Program-made: the position numbers and the translations under genes
Shown here: piece after piece, positions 1-6,045 of the stretch
Layout of the letters: each line of letters starts with the position of its first letter
How positions within the stretch are numbered: position 1 is the stretch's first letter
Assembly (NCBI GenBank): GCA_023262645.1
Contig: JALRAA010000085.1
Location: 1 to 6,465, forward strand
Direction of reading: 5' to 3'
Source: Burkholderiaceae bacterium
Lineage (GTDB): Bacteria; Pseudomonadota; Gammaproteobacteria; Burkholderiales; Burkholderiaceae_C
DNA length: 6,465 bases
Notes under the pieces: model-generated
What the model was told of the DNA's origin: nothing
Databases searched by the model: none
The model's input: the letters and a program-made list of their open reading frames with translations, nothing else

Positions 1-586
1 CATCAGCGCTTGTCAAAGACACCGGCTTCATGGCGGCCACATGCATGGCAACGTCGCGTGCAGCGGACTCGTCACCTTCGAATTCAACCACGACACCAAT
101 GCGTGTTCCGTGAAGGTAAGACGTGAGTTTTGAACTTCCATCGAAATAACGGAATCTTCTGAAACTCATGTTTTCACCGATTTTTCCAACTAAGCCCTTG
201 CGAACATCTTCTAAGGTGGGGCCGAAACCGTCTTGCGAATAGGAAAGCGCAGACAAGGCTTCTATGTCGGCAGGGTGATGTGAGGCAATCAACTGTGCAG
301 CAGCATTGGCCAAGGCCAAGAAACTGTCGTTTTTCGTGACGAAATCCGTTTCACAATTGACTTCCAACATTGCGCCGGTTTTACCGTTCATCGCGATTGA
401 AATCACCCCTTCTGCAGTCACACGGGCGGAAGCTTTGCTGGCTTTGCTACCCAGTTTGACACGCAACAACTCTTCAGCTTTCACCATGTCGCCTTCGGCT
501 TCGGTCAAAGCCTTTTTGCACTCCATCATGGGTGCGTCTGTTTTAGCGCGCAGTTCGGCGACCATGCCTGCTGTGATATTTGCCAT
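1..586 (-). CDS. tsf: Elongation factor Ts (EF-Ts), N-terminal 195 residues, cut by the window edge
   Basis: EF-Ts is the cytoplasmic guanine-nucleotide exchange factor that releases GDP from EF-Tu during translation elongation. The reverse strand from 586 downward reads MANITAGMVAELRAKT and stays open to base 1. Residues 1-50 look like the N-terminal UBA-like helical domain, including the first family signature around residues 12-26 (KTDAPMMECKKAL). The second signature is at about 75-86 (EVNCETDFVTKN), containing the TDFV motif that contacts the EF-Tu G domain. Residues 178-187 (DVAMHVAAMK) match the core dimerisation region. The family is usually near 290-300 residues, so about one third lies outside the window. 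Two ATG codons are adjacent (589 and 586). The AAAGG ribosome binding site (598-594) is 7 nt from the second and only 4 nt from the first, so I chose 586, which also gives the usual MAxIT start. The gene follows rpsB in the conserved order. Confidence 0.97.
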   Translation of the reverse strand, partial: MANITAGMVAELRAKTDAPMMECKKALTEAEGDMVKAEELLRVKLGSKASKASARVTAEGVISIAMNGKTGAMLEVNCETDFVTKNDSFLALANAAAQLIASHHPADIEALSALSYSQDGFGPTLEDVRKGLVGKIGENMSFRRFRYFDGSSKLTSYLHGTRIGVVVEFEGDESAARDVAMHVAAMKPVSLTSAD

Positions 587-632
587 CATTTTTCCTTTTT
601 ATCTATGGGTCCTAAGTATTCAGTGAAGTTGC

Positions 633-658
633 AAAAAAGGGGCCATCAAAGCCCCTTT
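633..658 (-). terminator. Terminator-like hairpin between rpsB and tsf (likely attenuator)
   Basis: On the minus strand, AAAGGGGC (658-651) pairs perfectly with GCCCCTTT (643-636) across a 7-nt loop. The T run of six (638-633) makes the structure look like an intrinsic terminator. It begins 17 nt after the rpsB stop codon and ends about 35 nt before the tsf ribosome binding site. In E. coli the rpsB-tsf spacer is known to hold a terminator-like element that lets only part of the transcription continue into tsf. By analogy this one probably sets the S2 to EF-Ts ratio. The T run is short and is followed by GC, which suggests partial rather than full termination. Confidence 0.75.
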
Positions 659-675
659 AAGAAAGCGCAGGCATA

Positions 676-1428
676 TCAAGCTTGTTCGTTGGTCTCAACT
701 TCTACAAACTCGTCTTGTCCTTCAGAAACTGCTTTCACCACATCGTTCACTGCATTGGCTCTGCCTTCCAAAATGGCATCGGCAATGCCTCTTGCGTAGA
801 GCGTGACGGCCTTGGAAGAGTCATCATTGCCTGGAATCACGTAATCGATGCCTTCGGGTGAATGGTTGGAATCAACCACACCAATCAACGGTATGCCCAA
901 CTTTTTGGCTTCCGCAATGGCGATCTTGTGGAAACCGACGTCGATGACAAAAATTGCATCTGGCAAAGTCACCATGTCTTGAATTCCACCGATATCTTTT
1001 TCCAATTTTTCGAGTTCACGCATGAACATGAGCTGTTCTTTTTTAGACATCGCGTCAAGACCAATCTCTTGCTGGGCCTTCATGTCTTTCAAACGCTTGA
1101 TAGATGTTTTGACGGTTTTGAAGTTGGTGAGCATGCCGCCCAACCAACGCTGGTCCACAAAGGGCACGCCAGCACGCGCAGCTTCTGATGCAATGATTTC
1201 TCGGGCTTGCCGCTTGGTACCCACCATCAAAATGGTGCCACGGTTGGCTGCCAATTGCTTGGTGAACTTCATCGCCTCTTGAAACATAGGCAATGTTTTT
1301 TCGAGGTTGATGATGTGAATTTTGTTGCGATGTCCAAAAATGAAAGGGGACATTTTGGGATTCCAAAAGCGTGTTTGGTGTCCAAAATGGACGCCAGCTT
1401 CCAGCATTTCGCGCATGGTGATAGACAT
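676..1428 (-). CDS. rpsB: 30S ribosomal protein S2
   Basis: S2 is an essential protein of the small ribosomal subunit; it binds 16S rRNA late in assembly on the back of the 30S particle and helps recruit S1. The product is 250 residues, normal for the family. Signature 1 is at residues 5-16 (MREMLEAGVHFG), followed by the conserved HQTRFWNPKM. The middle coiled-coil insertion spans about 105-150 and contains many Lys and Glu residues. Signature 2 is at about 156-180 (PDAIFVIDVGFHKIAIAEAK) followed by LGIP. DSNHSPEGIDYVIPGNDD at 186-203 is also typical, and the tail is acidic. The frame opens four codons earlier at a TTG (1440), but the ATG at 1428 lies 6 nt after a clean GGAG (1438-1435) and gives the standard MSxTMRxM start. 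It is the first gene of the rpsB-tsf operon, and its leader may carry S2 autoregulation as in E. coli. Confidence 0.98.
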   Translation of the reverse strand: MSITMREMLEAGVHFGHQTRFWNPKMSPFIFGHRNKIHIINLEKTLPMFQEAMKFTKQLAANRGTILMVGTKRQAREIIASEAARAGVPFVDQRWLGGMLTNFKTVKTSIKRLKDMKAQQEIGLDAMSKKEQLMFMRELEKLEKDIGGIQDMVTLPDAIFVIDVGFHKIAIAEAKKLGIPLIGVVDSNHSPEGIDYVIPGNDDSSKAVTLYARGIADAILEGRANAVNDVVKAVSEGQDEFVEVETNEQA

Positions 1429-1466
1429 GAATTTCTCCAAAGGTTGTGTCTAAAATCCAATTCGTG

Positions 1467-1496
1467 ATTGCAATGACTCGGCTAAACTCTTGTCAA
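1467..1496 (-). promoter_or_regulatory. Candidate proximal rpsB promoter
   Basis: On the minus strand a perfect -35 hexamer TTGACA (1496-1491) is followed by an 18-bp spacer and a TGCAAT -10-like box (1472-1467, four of six consensus bases). A transcript would begin near 1460 and leave about 30 nt of leader before the rpsB ATG. The -35 is excellent but the -10 is poor, so this is tentative. Confidence 0.35.
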
Positions 1497-1519
1497 CGCA
1501 ACACCTTTTGTGAACTGGT

Positions 1520-1548
1520 TTGGGATTTACTTTGGGAAGAGATATAAA
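1520..1548 (+). promoter_or_regulatory. Candidate promoter for the DadA-like gene
   Basis: TTGGGA (1520-1525, four of six consensus bases), a 17-bp spacer and TATAAA (1543-1548, five of six) form a plausible sigma-70 promoter reading toward the oxidoreductase gene. The start site would be near 1555, giving a leader of about 78 nt. The promoter lies inside the presumed rpsB leader on the other strand, so the two units may interfere. Confidence 0.45.
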
Positions 1549-1567
1549 AAAATCGACCTACCCAAAG
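1530..1567 (-). other. Inverted repeat in the rpsB leader, possible 5'-UTR stem
   Basis: On the minus strand CTTTGGG (1567-1561) can pair with CCCAAAG (1536-1530) across a 24-nt T-rich loop. If transcription starts after the upstream extended -10 (1575-1583), this stem would be at the very 5' end of the rpsB mRNA. The S2 autoregulatory leader of gammaproteobacteria is the obvious comparison, but I cannot show that this sequence has the same fold. The long loop makes it a weak candidate. Confidence 0.3.
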
Positions 1568-1574
1568 CCCAATG

Positions 1575-1583
1575 ATTTTAGCA
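1575..1583 (-). promoter_or_regulatory. Candidate distal rpsB promoter, extended -10
   Basis: The minus strand reads TGC-TAAAAT (1583-1575), an extended -10 with five of six consensus bases in the hexamer. No good -35 is seen at 16-18 bp; TTGCGT at 1608-1603 is 22 bp away, which is too far. The start would fall in the GGG at about 1570-1568, giving a leader of about 140 nt, long enough for regulation by S2. Confidence 0.45.
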
Positions 1584-1632
1584 CAGGCCCTCTTCCGCTC
1601 TCACGCAAAATTGGTTACTTTGGTATGAATTT

Positions 1633-2871
1633 ATGAAAATTGCTGTGATTGGGGCTGGTGTCATCGGAGTCACCACTGCACTTGAACTTGCCTCACACGG
1701 ACATGATGTGGTGGTGTTTGAAAAGGGCTCGGGCATTGCTCAACAGGCGAGTTTTGCCACCGCCGGTTTTATGGGGCCGGCCATGATGCAATCTTGGACA
1801 GCCCCCGGCATCCCTTTTAAAACTCTGCGCAAAGTTTTGTTCGGCTCAGATACCCATGCGTTTCATGGACTGTCCAACCTGCCCTTCTCTTGGTTTTGGC
1901 AATGGCAAAAGGCCAGTAACCATCCCTCTTACAAACTAAAACTTGAAGCACTTCAACGGTTGGCTTTCTACAGCCAAGAGGTCATGACCGGCATCACTGA
2001 GCAATACGGATTGCAATATGAAAACAGCCAAGGATGCCTGCTGATTTGCAGACAAGAAAAAGATTTGAAAAACTACCAACTGCAGTTGGACCTGATGGCT
2101 GAAAACGGGATCATCTTTAAAAAAATTGATCCCATTGAAACGCGCAAATTAGAACCCGCACTTTCAGAAGACCAAACTTTTCACAGCGCAGTGATGTTTC
2201 CAAACGATGCCATTGCCAACTGCCGACAGTTTTCATTGCTGGCCAAACAGCAAGCCCACTTGCTGGGCACCGAATTCCGAACATCACAAGAAGTACTTCC
2301 GCTGATGCCAGAGGCGCCGCAGGTGATCAGAACGGTGTCTGGAACGTCAGAGAAATATGACCACGTGGTGGTATGTGCGGGTATTCACAGCAACGCATTG
2401 GTCAAAAATTTAGGCATCACTGTTCCTTCGCTGGCGGTTCATGGCTACACACTCAGTTCATCGGTCCGTCAATTGATCGATACCCCTGTTTTTGGCGTGA
2501 TGGACGCGCGTCACCATGTGTCGATCGCGCGAACCGGTCAGCGCATCAGGGTGAGTGGCATCGCAGAAATCGGGCGCAACAAAAAAGCCCCTGAAGAATG
2601 TGTCTCATTGCTTTATAAAGTACTGAATGACTGGTTTCCTGGGGCAGCAAAAACCCATGAATCGGTACAAGTCTGGCGAGGGACGCGTGACGTGCTGACA
2701 GATGGTGTTCCCATACTGGGGCACTCAGGAATCAAAGGTGTGTGGTTAAACACTGGTCACGGAAACCACGGGTGGGCAAACAGCTGCGGCAGCGCCAGGG
2801 CGATTGCCGACATGGTTTCTGGCCGAGAGTGTGAGGTAGACCTCAAAGGTCTGGGGATAGAGCGCTTTTAA
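1633..2871 (+). CDS. DadA-like FAD-dependent amine/D-amino acid oxidoreductase
   Basis: The 412-residue product belongs to the DAO superfamily of flavoenzymes, which oxidise amines or amino acids (often D-amino acids or glycine/sarcosine derivatives) to imino acids. The N-terminus is a Rossmann FAD-binding fold: MKIAVIGAGVIG with GxGxxG at residues 7-12 and the ribose-binding acidic residue E30 at the end of the second strand. A second flavin-side motif is VVVCAGIHS (245-253). The C-terminal part has the DadA-type elements WRGTRDVLTDGVPILG (348-363, with R352) and LNTGHGNHGW (372-381), then CGSARAIADMVSG. The usual PMTPDG of DadA reads DVLTDG here, so substrate choice may differ. No signal peptide or obvious transmembrane segment is seen; DadA enzymes usually sit at the inner membrane face and pass electrons to the respiratory chain. 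No clear Shine-Dalgarno sequence precedes the ATG. The gene is divergent from rpsB and convergent with the SDR gene. The fold is secure, the substrate is not. Confidence 0.9.
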   Translation: MKIAVIGAGVIGVTTALELASHGHDVVVFEKGSGIAQQASFATAGFMGPAMMQSWTAPGIPFKTLRKVLFGSDTHAFHGLSNLPFSWFWQWQKASNHPSYKLKLEALQRLAFYSQEVMTGITEQYGLQYENSQGCLLICRQEKDLKNYQLQLDLMAENGIIFKKIDPIETRKLEPALSEDQTFHSAVMFPNDAIANCRQFSLLAKQQAHLLGTEFRTSQEVLPLMPEAPQVIRTVSGTSEKYDHVVVCAGIHSNALVKNLGITVPSLAVHGYTLSSSVRQLIDTPVFGVMDARHHVSIARTGQRIRVSGIAEIGRNKKAPEECVSLLYKVLNDWFPGAAKTHESVQVWRGTRDVLTDGVPILGHSGIKGVWLNTGHGNHGWANSCGSARAIADMVSGRECEVDLKGLGIERF

Positions 2872-3620
2872 CCGCGCCCCACAAATGGCATATTGGTCGC
2901 CATGACCGTGTGAAAAAGCACATTGGCGGACAAAGGTAGCTCCGCCATATAGAGCACAGAAGTGCCAACGTGCGCAACATCCATCAAAGGTTCTGGCTTA
3001 ATTTCTCCATTGGCCTGAGGTACGCCTTTTGCCATGACAGCCGCCATTTCTGTTTCGGCATTGCCAATGTCAATTTGCCCCACTGCAATTTGAAATTTTC
3101 TGCCATCTAAAGCAGCGGTTTTGGTCAGCCCAGTGACCGCGTGTTTGGTGGCGGTATATGCAATGGAATTGGGTCGGGGCGCAGTGGCAGAAATTGAACC
3201 GTTGTTGATGATGCGCCCTCCCATGGGTGCTTGCGATTTCATGACTTTGAAGGCTTGTCTCAAACAATAAAACATACCGTTCAAATTGATATCGACAACA
3301 TTTTTCCATTGGTCAATGCTTAACTCATCAAGCGGAACACCTGGTGCGCTGACACCTGCATTGTTGAAAAGCAAATCCACTCTTCCATGGTGCTTGACGA
3401 CCGCATCGAATAATCTTTCCACAGAAGCAGGGTCAGCTACGTCGGTGGGAACCACCAAACAATGGGCAGGGTGCGCGCAGGCGCTTTGCACATCTTTCAA
3501 GGGCTGCTCTCTTCGCCCGGCCAACACCACCGTCCATCCAGCCTTGCTCAAAGCCAATGCGGCCGACTTTCCTACACCCGTGCCTGCGCCGGTAACGATC
3601 GCAATTTTTCTTGTACTCAT
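2868..3620 (-). CDS. Classical short-chain dehydrogenase/reductase (SDR)
   Basis: The 250-residue protein is a classical SDR, a cytoplasmic NAD(P)-dependent oxidoreductase acting on alcohols or carbonyl compounds. The cofactor motif TGAGTGVG is at residues 10-17. AGRRE at 34-38 puts Arg at the end of the second strand, which suggests NADP(H). D60 and NNAG (86-89) follow. The catalytic set is N112, S142, Y155 and K159, the last two in a standard YxxxK, with S and Y 13 residues apart as usual. The PG motif normally found after the active site is replaced by GQIDIGNAETEM (181-192). The ATG is preceded by AGGAG (3632-3628) at 7 nt. The gene begins 19 bp after the rnr stop on the same strand, so co-transcription with rnr is likely. 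Its TAA stop overlaps that of the facing oxidoreductase gene. The substrate cannot be told from the sequence. Confidence 0.93.
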   Translation of the reverse strand: MSTRKIAIVTGAGTGVGKSAALALSKAGWTVVLAGRREQPLKDVQSACAHPAHCLVVPTDVADPASVERLFDAVVKHHGRVDLLFNNAGVSAPGVPLDELSIDQWKNVVDINLNGMFYCLRQAFKVMKSQAPMGGRIINNGSISATAPRPNSIAYTATKHAVTGLTKTAALDGRKFQIAVGQIDIGNAETEMAAVMAKGVPQANGEIKPEPLMDVAHVGTSVLYMAELPLSANVLFHTVMATNMPFVGRG

Positions 3621-3639
3621 GCAATTTCTCCTGAATCAT

Positions 3640-5901
3640 TTATCGTTGACGTGCCTTCGATGCAGACGCACTTTTCTTGCCAGCTTTCGCGGGCGTTGCA
3701 AAAGGCACTTTAGCACCGCGAGACTTCTTTGACGCTTTGTCACGCGAGGCTGAGCCATGTGCTTTAAAGGACAACGATTTTTCGTCAGTCTCTTTGCCTT
3801 TGGTTTTACGCAGGCCTACCGATTGCACATCGGAGGCATCGTCTTGTACCCATCGAAAATCAATTTTTCGGCCATCCAAATCGACTCGGCTGACTTGAAC
3901 TCGCACTCGTGCACCGATCGTGTATCGGATACCTGTTCTTTCACCTCGCAACTCTTGGCGGGCTTCATCAAAACGGAAATAATCTCCACCAAGCTCGGTG
4001 ATGTGCACCAATCCCTCCACATACATGGCATCCAAGGTCACAAACACGCCAAAGCTAGTGACTGCTGAAACTGTTCCGCTGAAGTCTTCACCCAAATGCT
4101 CTCGCATGTATTGACACTTCAACCATGCTTCTACATCTCGGCTGGCTTCGTCTGCACGGCGCTCATTGGCGCTGCAGTGCAAACCCGCTGCTTGCCACGA
4201 TTGGGTTTCTGGTGTCAGTTGCGTGTTTTTGCCTGTGGAAGTTTGCGAAGATTTCGCTGCGTGAGAGGCCAAGCGTCTGGATAATTTTGCTTGCGCCTCT
4301 CCGGGCACGGGCAAACAGGGTAATTTGTATCGCGTACCGCGCAAAATCGATTTGATGACGCGGTGAACCAATAAGTCAGGGTATCGCCGTATGGGGCTGG
4401 TGAAGTGTGTGTAAGCGTCGTAAGCCAAACCGAAATGGCCGCTGTTGACGGGGGTATAGATGGCTTGTTGCATCGATCGCAACAACATACTGTGAATTTG
4501 TTGCGCATCCACCCGCTCTTTGGTGGCGGCTGCAATGGCTTGGAACTGCCCTGGTGAAGGTTCCTCGGTGATTTGCAAACCAATGCCCAATGACTTTAAA
4601 TAGCTGCGCAAAATTTCCAGTTTCTCAGGCGTGGGCCCTTCATGGACACGAAACAATGCAGCATGCTTATTTTGCTGAATGAAATCTGCGCTACACACAT
4701 TGGCAGCAAGCATGGTTTCTTCAATCAAACGGTGGGCCTCTGTTCGAATCCGGGGCACAATTTTTTCAATCCGCCCGTTGTCATCACAAATGATTTGGGT
4801 CTCTGTGGTTTCAAAATCTACCGCTCCGCGTTGTTGACGGGCCTTCAACAACGCGCGATACACATCGTGTAAGTGAATCAAATCGTTGACGATAGATTTG
4901 TATTTTTGTGCTTGTGGACCACGTGTGTTTGACAAAATCGCAGCGGCATCCGTATAGGTTAAACGGGCATGGCTGTGCATCACAGCTTCGTAAAACTGAT
5001 AGGCAAAAACCTCGCCCTCTGCGCTGACCATCATGTCGCACACCATGCACAACCTATCCACTTCGGGCTTCAAAGAGCACAACCCGTTGGACAGCTTTTC
5101 AGGCAACATGGGTATCACCCTTCTGGGGAAATACACACTGGTTGCCCGGTCGTATGCATCTATGTCGATAGGGCTTTCAGTCTCCACATAATGGCTGACA
5201 TCCGCAATGGCAACCAATAAGCGCCACCCGCCTTGAGCATCTTCATTCAGAGGCTCACAGTAAACCGCATCGTCAAAATCTTTGGCGTCTTCTCCATCAA
5301 TCGTGACCAAGGCTATGTCAGTCAAATCGACCCTGTGCGGAAAATCTTTGCCCACCACGTGATCAGGCAGCGATTCAGCTTGCTGCATGCATGCGGGAGA
5401 AAACACATGGGGAACGCTGTATTTGCGAACGGCAATTTCGATCTCCATGCCCGGGTCGTCCATCTCACCCAGCACTTCTTGAACTCGTCCAACCGGTTGT
5501 CCATACAGACTTGGCGGTTCGGTCAATTCAACCACCACCACCTGGCCTGGCAATGCCTTGCCTGTGGCGGTCTTGGGAATCAAAATATCTTGTCCATATC
5601 GACGGTCCTCAGGGGCCACCAACCAGACACCACTCTCATGCAGCAAACGACCAATGATCGGGTGGGCAGGGCGTTCGGTGATTTCTAATATTCGGCCTTC
5701 CGGTCGACCCTTTTTGTCTAACCGTGTCACCCGAGCAATGACCATATCCTTGTGCAATACAGCACGCATTTCGTTCGGTGGAAGGTACACATTGACCTGT
5801 CCGTCATCTCGAATGACAAAGCCATGTCCGTCGCGATGACCTTCGACAATGCCCTTGAACTCTTCAAGCAGGCCTGCCTGATTGCTATGGGTTTTTTTGA
5901 T
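3640..5901 (-). CDS. rnr: Ribonuclease R, with an apparent ATC start codon
   Basis: RNase R is a processive 3'-to-5' exoribonuclease of the RNB/RNase II family that degrades structured RNA, acts in rRNA and tRNA quality control and rescues tmRNA-stalled mRNA. Counted from 5901 the product has 753 residues. A cold-shock-type domain opens the protein (FKGIVEGHRDGHGFVIRDDG, about 15-34). The RNB active site IDGEDAKDFDDA is near 201-212, with the four metal-binding aspartates at about 202, 208, 210 and 211. The family signature HFGLAYDAYTHFTSPIRRYP is near 489-508. An S1 domain covers about 605-685, and a Lys/Ser/Ala-rich basic tail follows. The frame stays open to a TTG at 6009, but those codons are the antisense of a tRNA gene and are not RNase R. 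No ATG/GTG/TTG lies near the expected start; ATC at 5901 follows AGAGGA (5911-5906). Other options are CTG at 5871 or ATG at 5769, the last cutting into the first domain. The SDR gene follows. Confidence 0.93.
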   Translation of the reverse strand: MKKTHSNQAGLLEEFKGIVEGHRDGHGFVIRDDGQVNVYLPPNEMRAVLHKDMVIARVTRLDKKGRPEGRILEITERPAHPIIGRLLHESGVWLVAPEDRRYGQDILIPKTATGKALPGQVVVVELTEPPSLYGQPVGRVQEVLGEMDDPGMEIEIAVRKYSVPHVFSPACMQQAESLPDHVVGKDFPHRVDLTDIALVTIDGEDAKDFDDAVYCEPLNEDAQGGWRLLVAIADVSHYVETESPIDIDAYDRATSVYFPRRVIPMLPEKLSNGLCSLKPEVDRLCMVCDMMVSAEGEVFAYQFYEAVMHSHARLTYTDAAAILSNTRGPQAQKYKSIVNDLIHLHDVYRALLKARQQRGAVDFETTETQIICDDNGRIEKIVPRIRTEAHRLIEETMLAANVCSADFIQQNKHAALFRVHEGPTPEKLEILRSYLKSLGIGLQITEEPSPGQFQAIAAATKERVDAQQIHSMLLRSMQQAIYTPVNSGHFGLAYDAYTHFTSPIRRYPDLLVHRVIKSILRGTRYKLPCLPVPGEAQAKLSRRLASHAAKSSQTSTGKNTQLTPETQSWQAAGLHCSANERRADEASRDVEAWLKCQYMREHLGEDFSGTVSAVTSFGVFVTLDAMYVEGLVHITELGGDYFRFDEARQELRGERTGIRYTIGARVRVQVSRVDLDGRKIDFRWVQDDASDVQSVGLRKTKGKETDEKSLSFKAHGSASRDKASKKSRGAKVPFATPAKAGKKSASASKARQR

Positions 5902-5906
5902 ATGAT
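5878..5906 (+). promoter_or_regulatory. Promoter of the tRNA-Leu gene
   Basis: TATGAT (5901-5906) matches five of six bases of the -10 consensus and lies 17 bp upstream of the first tRNA base. That fits a start near 5913 and a short 5' leader removed by RNase P. The -35 at the ideal 17-bp spacing is CTGATT (5878-5883), only three of six. The box lies in the first codons and ribosome binding site of rnr on the opposite strand. Confidence 0.6.
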
Positions 5907-5911
5907 CCTCT
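5902..5911 (-). promoter_or_regulatory. Ribosome binding site of rnr, pointing to the ATC at 5901
   Basis: On the minus strand AGAGGA (5911-5906) is followed by TCAT and then ATC-AAA-AAA. Core GAGG (5910-5907) to ATC is 5 nt, a normal initiation spacing. This, together with the position where RNase R homology begins, is the reason for placing the start at 5901 despite the unusual codon. Confidence 0.5.
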
Positions 5912-5923
5912 GCTTTCCTGAAT

Positions 5924-6008
<85 letters not shown>

Positions 6009-6045
6009 ATCTTACCTACCCCCAGCCTTAACAAGGCAAGGCCAA
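6009..6045. other. Short spacer between tRNA-Leu and rimO with small inverted repeats
   Basis: This 37-bp gap contains GCCTT-AAC-AAGGC (6025-6037), a 5-bp stem with a 3-nt loop. A second perfect repeat, GCCAATC-A-GATTGGC (6041-6055), runs over the rimO stop codon. Neither has a T run on either strand, so they are not standard intrinsic terminators, although they lie where both convergent units must end. A weak minus-strand promoter-like pair (TTGCCT 6039-6034 and TAAGAT 6014-6009, 19-bp spacing) could serve rnr but is not convincing. Confidence 0.3.

Noticed and set aside
1429..1440. TTG start four codons upstream for rpsB
   Set aside because: The TTG would overlap the GGAG ribosome binding site that serves the ATG at 1428, and S2 proteins normally begin at that ATG.
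2838..2852. Perfect stem AGACCT-CAA-AGGTCT as a terminator for the convergent pair
   Set aside because: There is no T run on either strand after the stem and it lies inside coding sequence. It is mentioned only as a possible 3'-end structure.
3286..3732. Plus-strand open frames of 60-150 codons opposite tsf, rpsB, SDR and rnr (for example 3286-3732 and 5233-5688)
   Set aside because: They lie wholly on the other strand of well-supported genes, show no recognisable domain, have no good ribosome binding sites and their composition looks like mirrored codon bias.
5869..5878. 10-bp palindrome GCAGGCCTGC near the tRNA promoter, as an operator
   Set aside because: It is fully explained as rnr coding sequence (Ala-Gly-Leu-Leu region), is short, and no second copy or matching known operator is seen.
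5892..5898. Run of seven T (A7 on the rnr strand) as a slippage site that would restore a normal rnr start
   Set aside because: No ATG, GTG or TTG in another frame lies close upstream with a ribosome binding site, so slippage or frameshifting would not supply a standard start codon.
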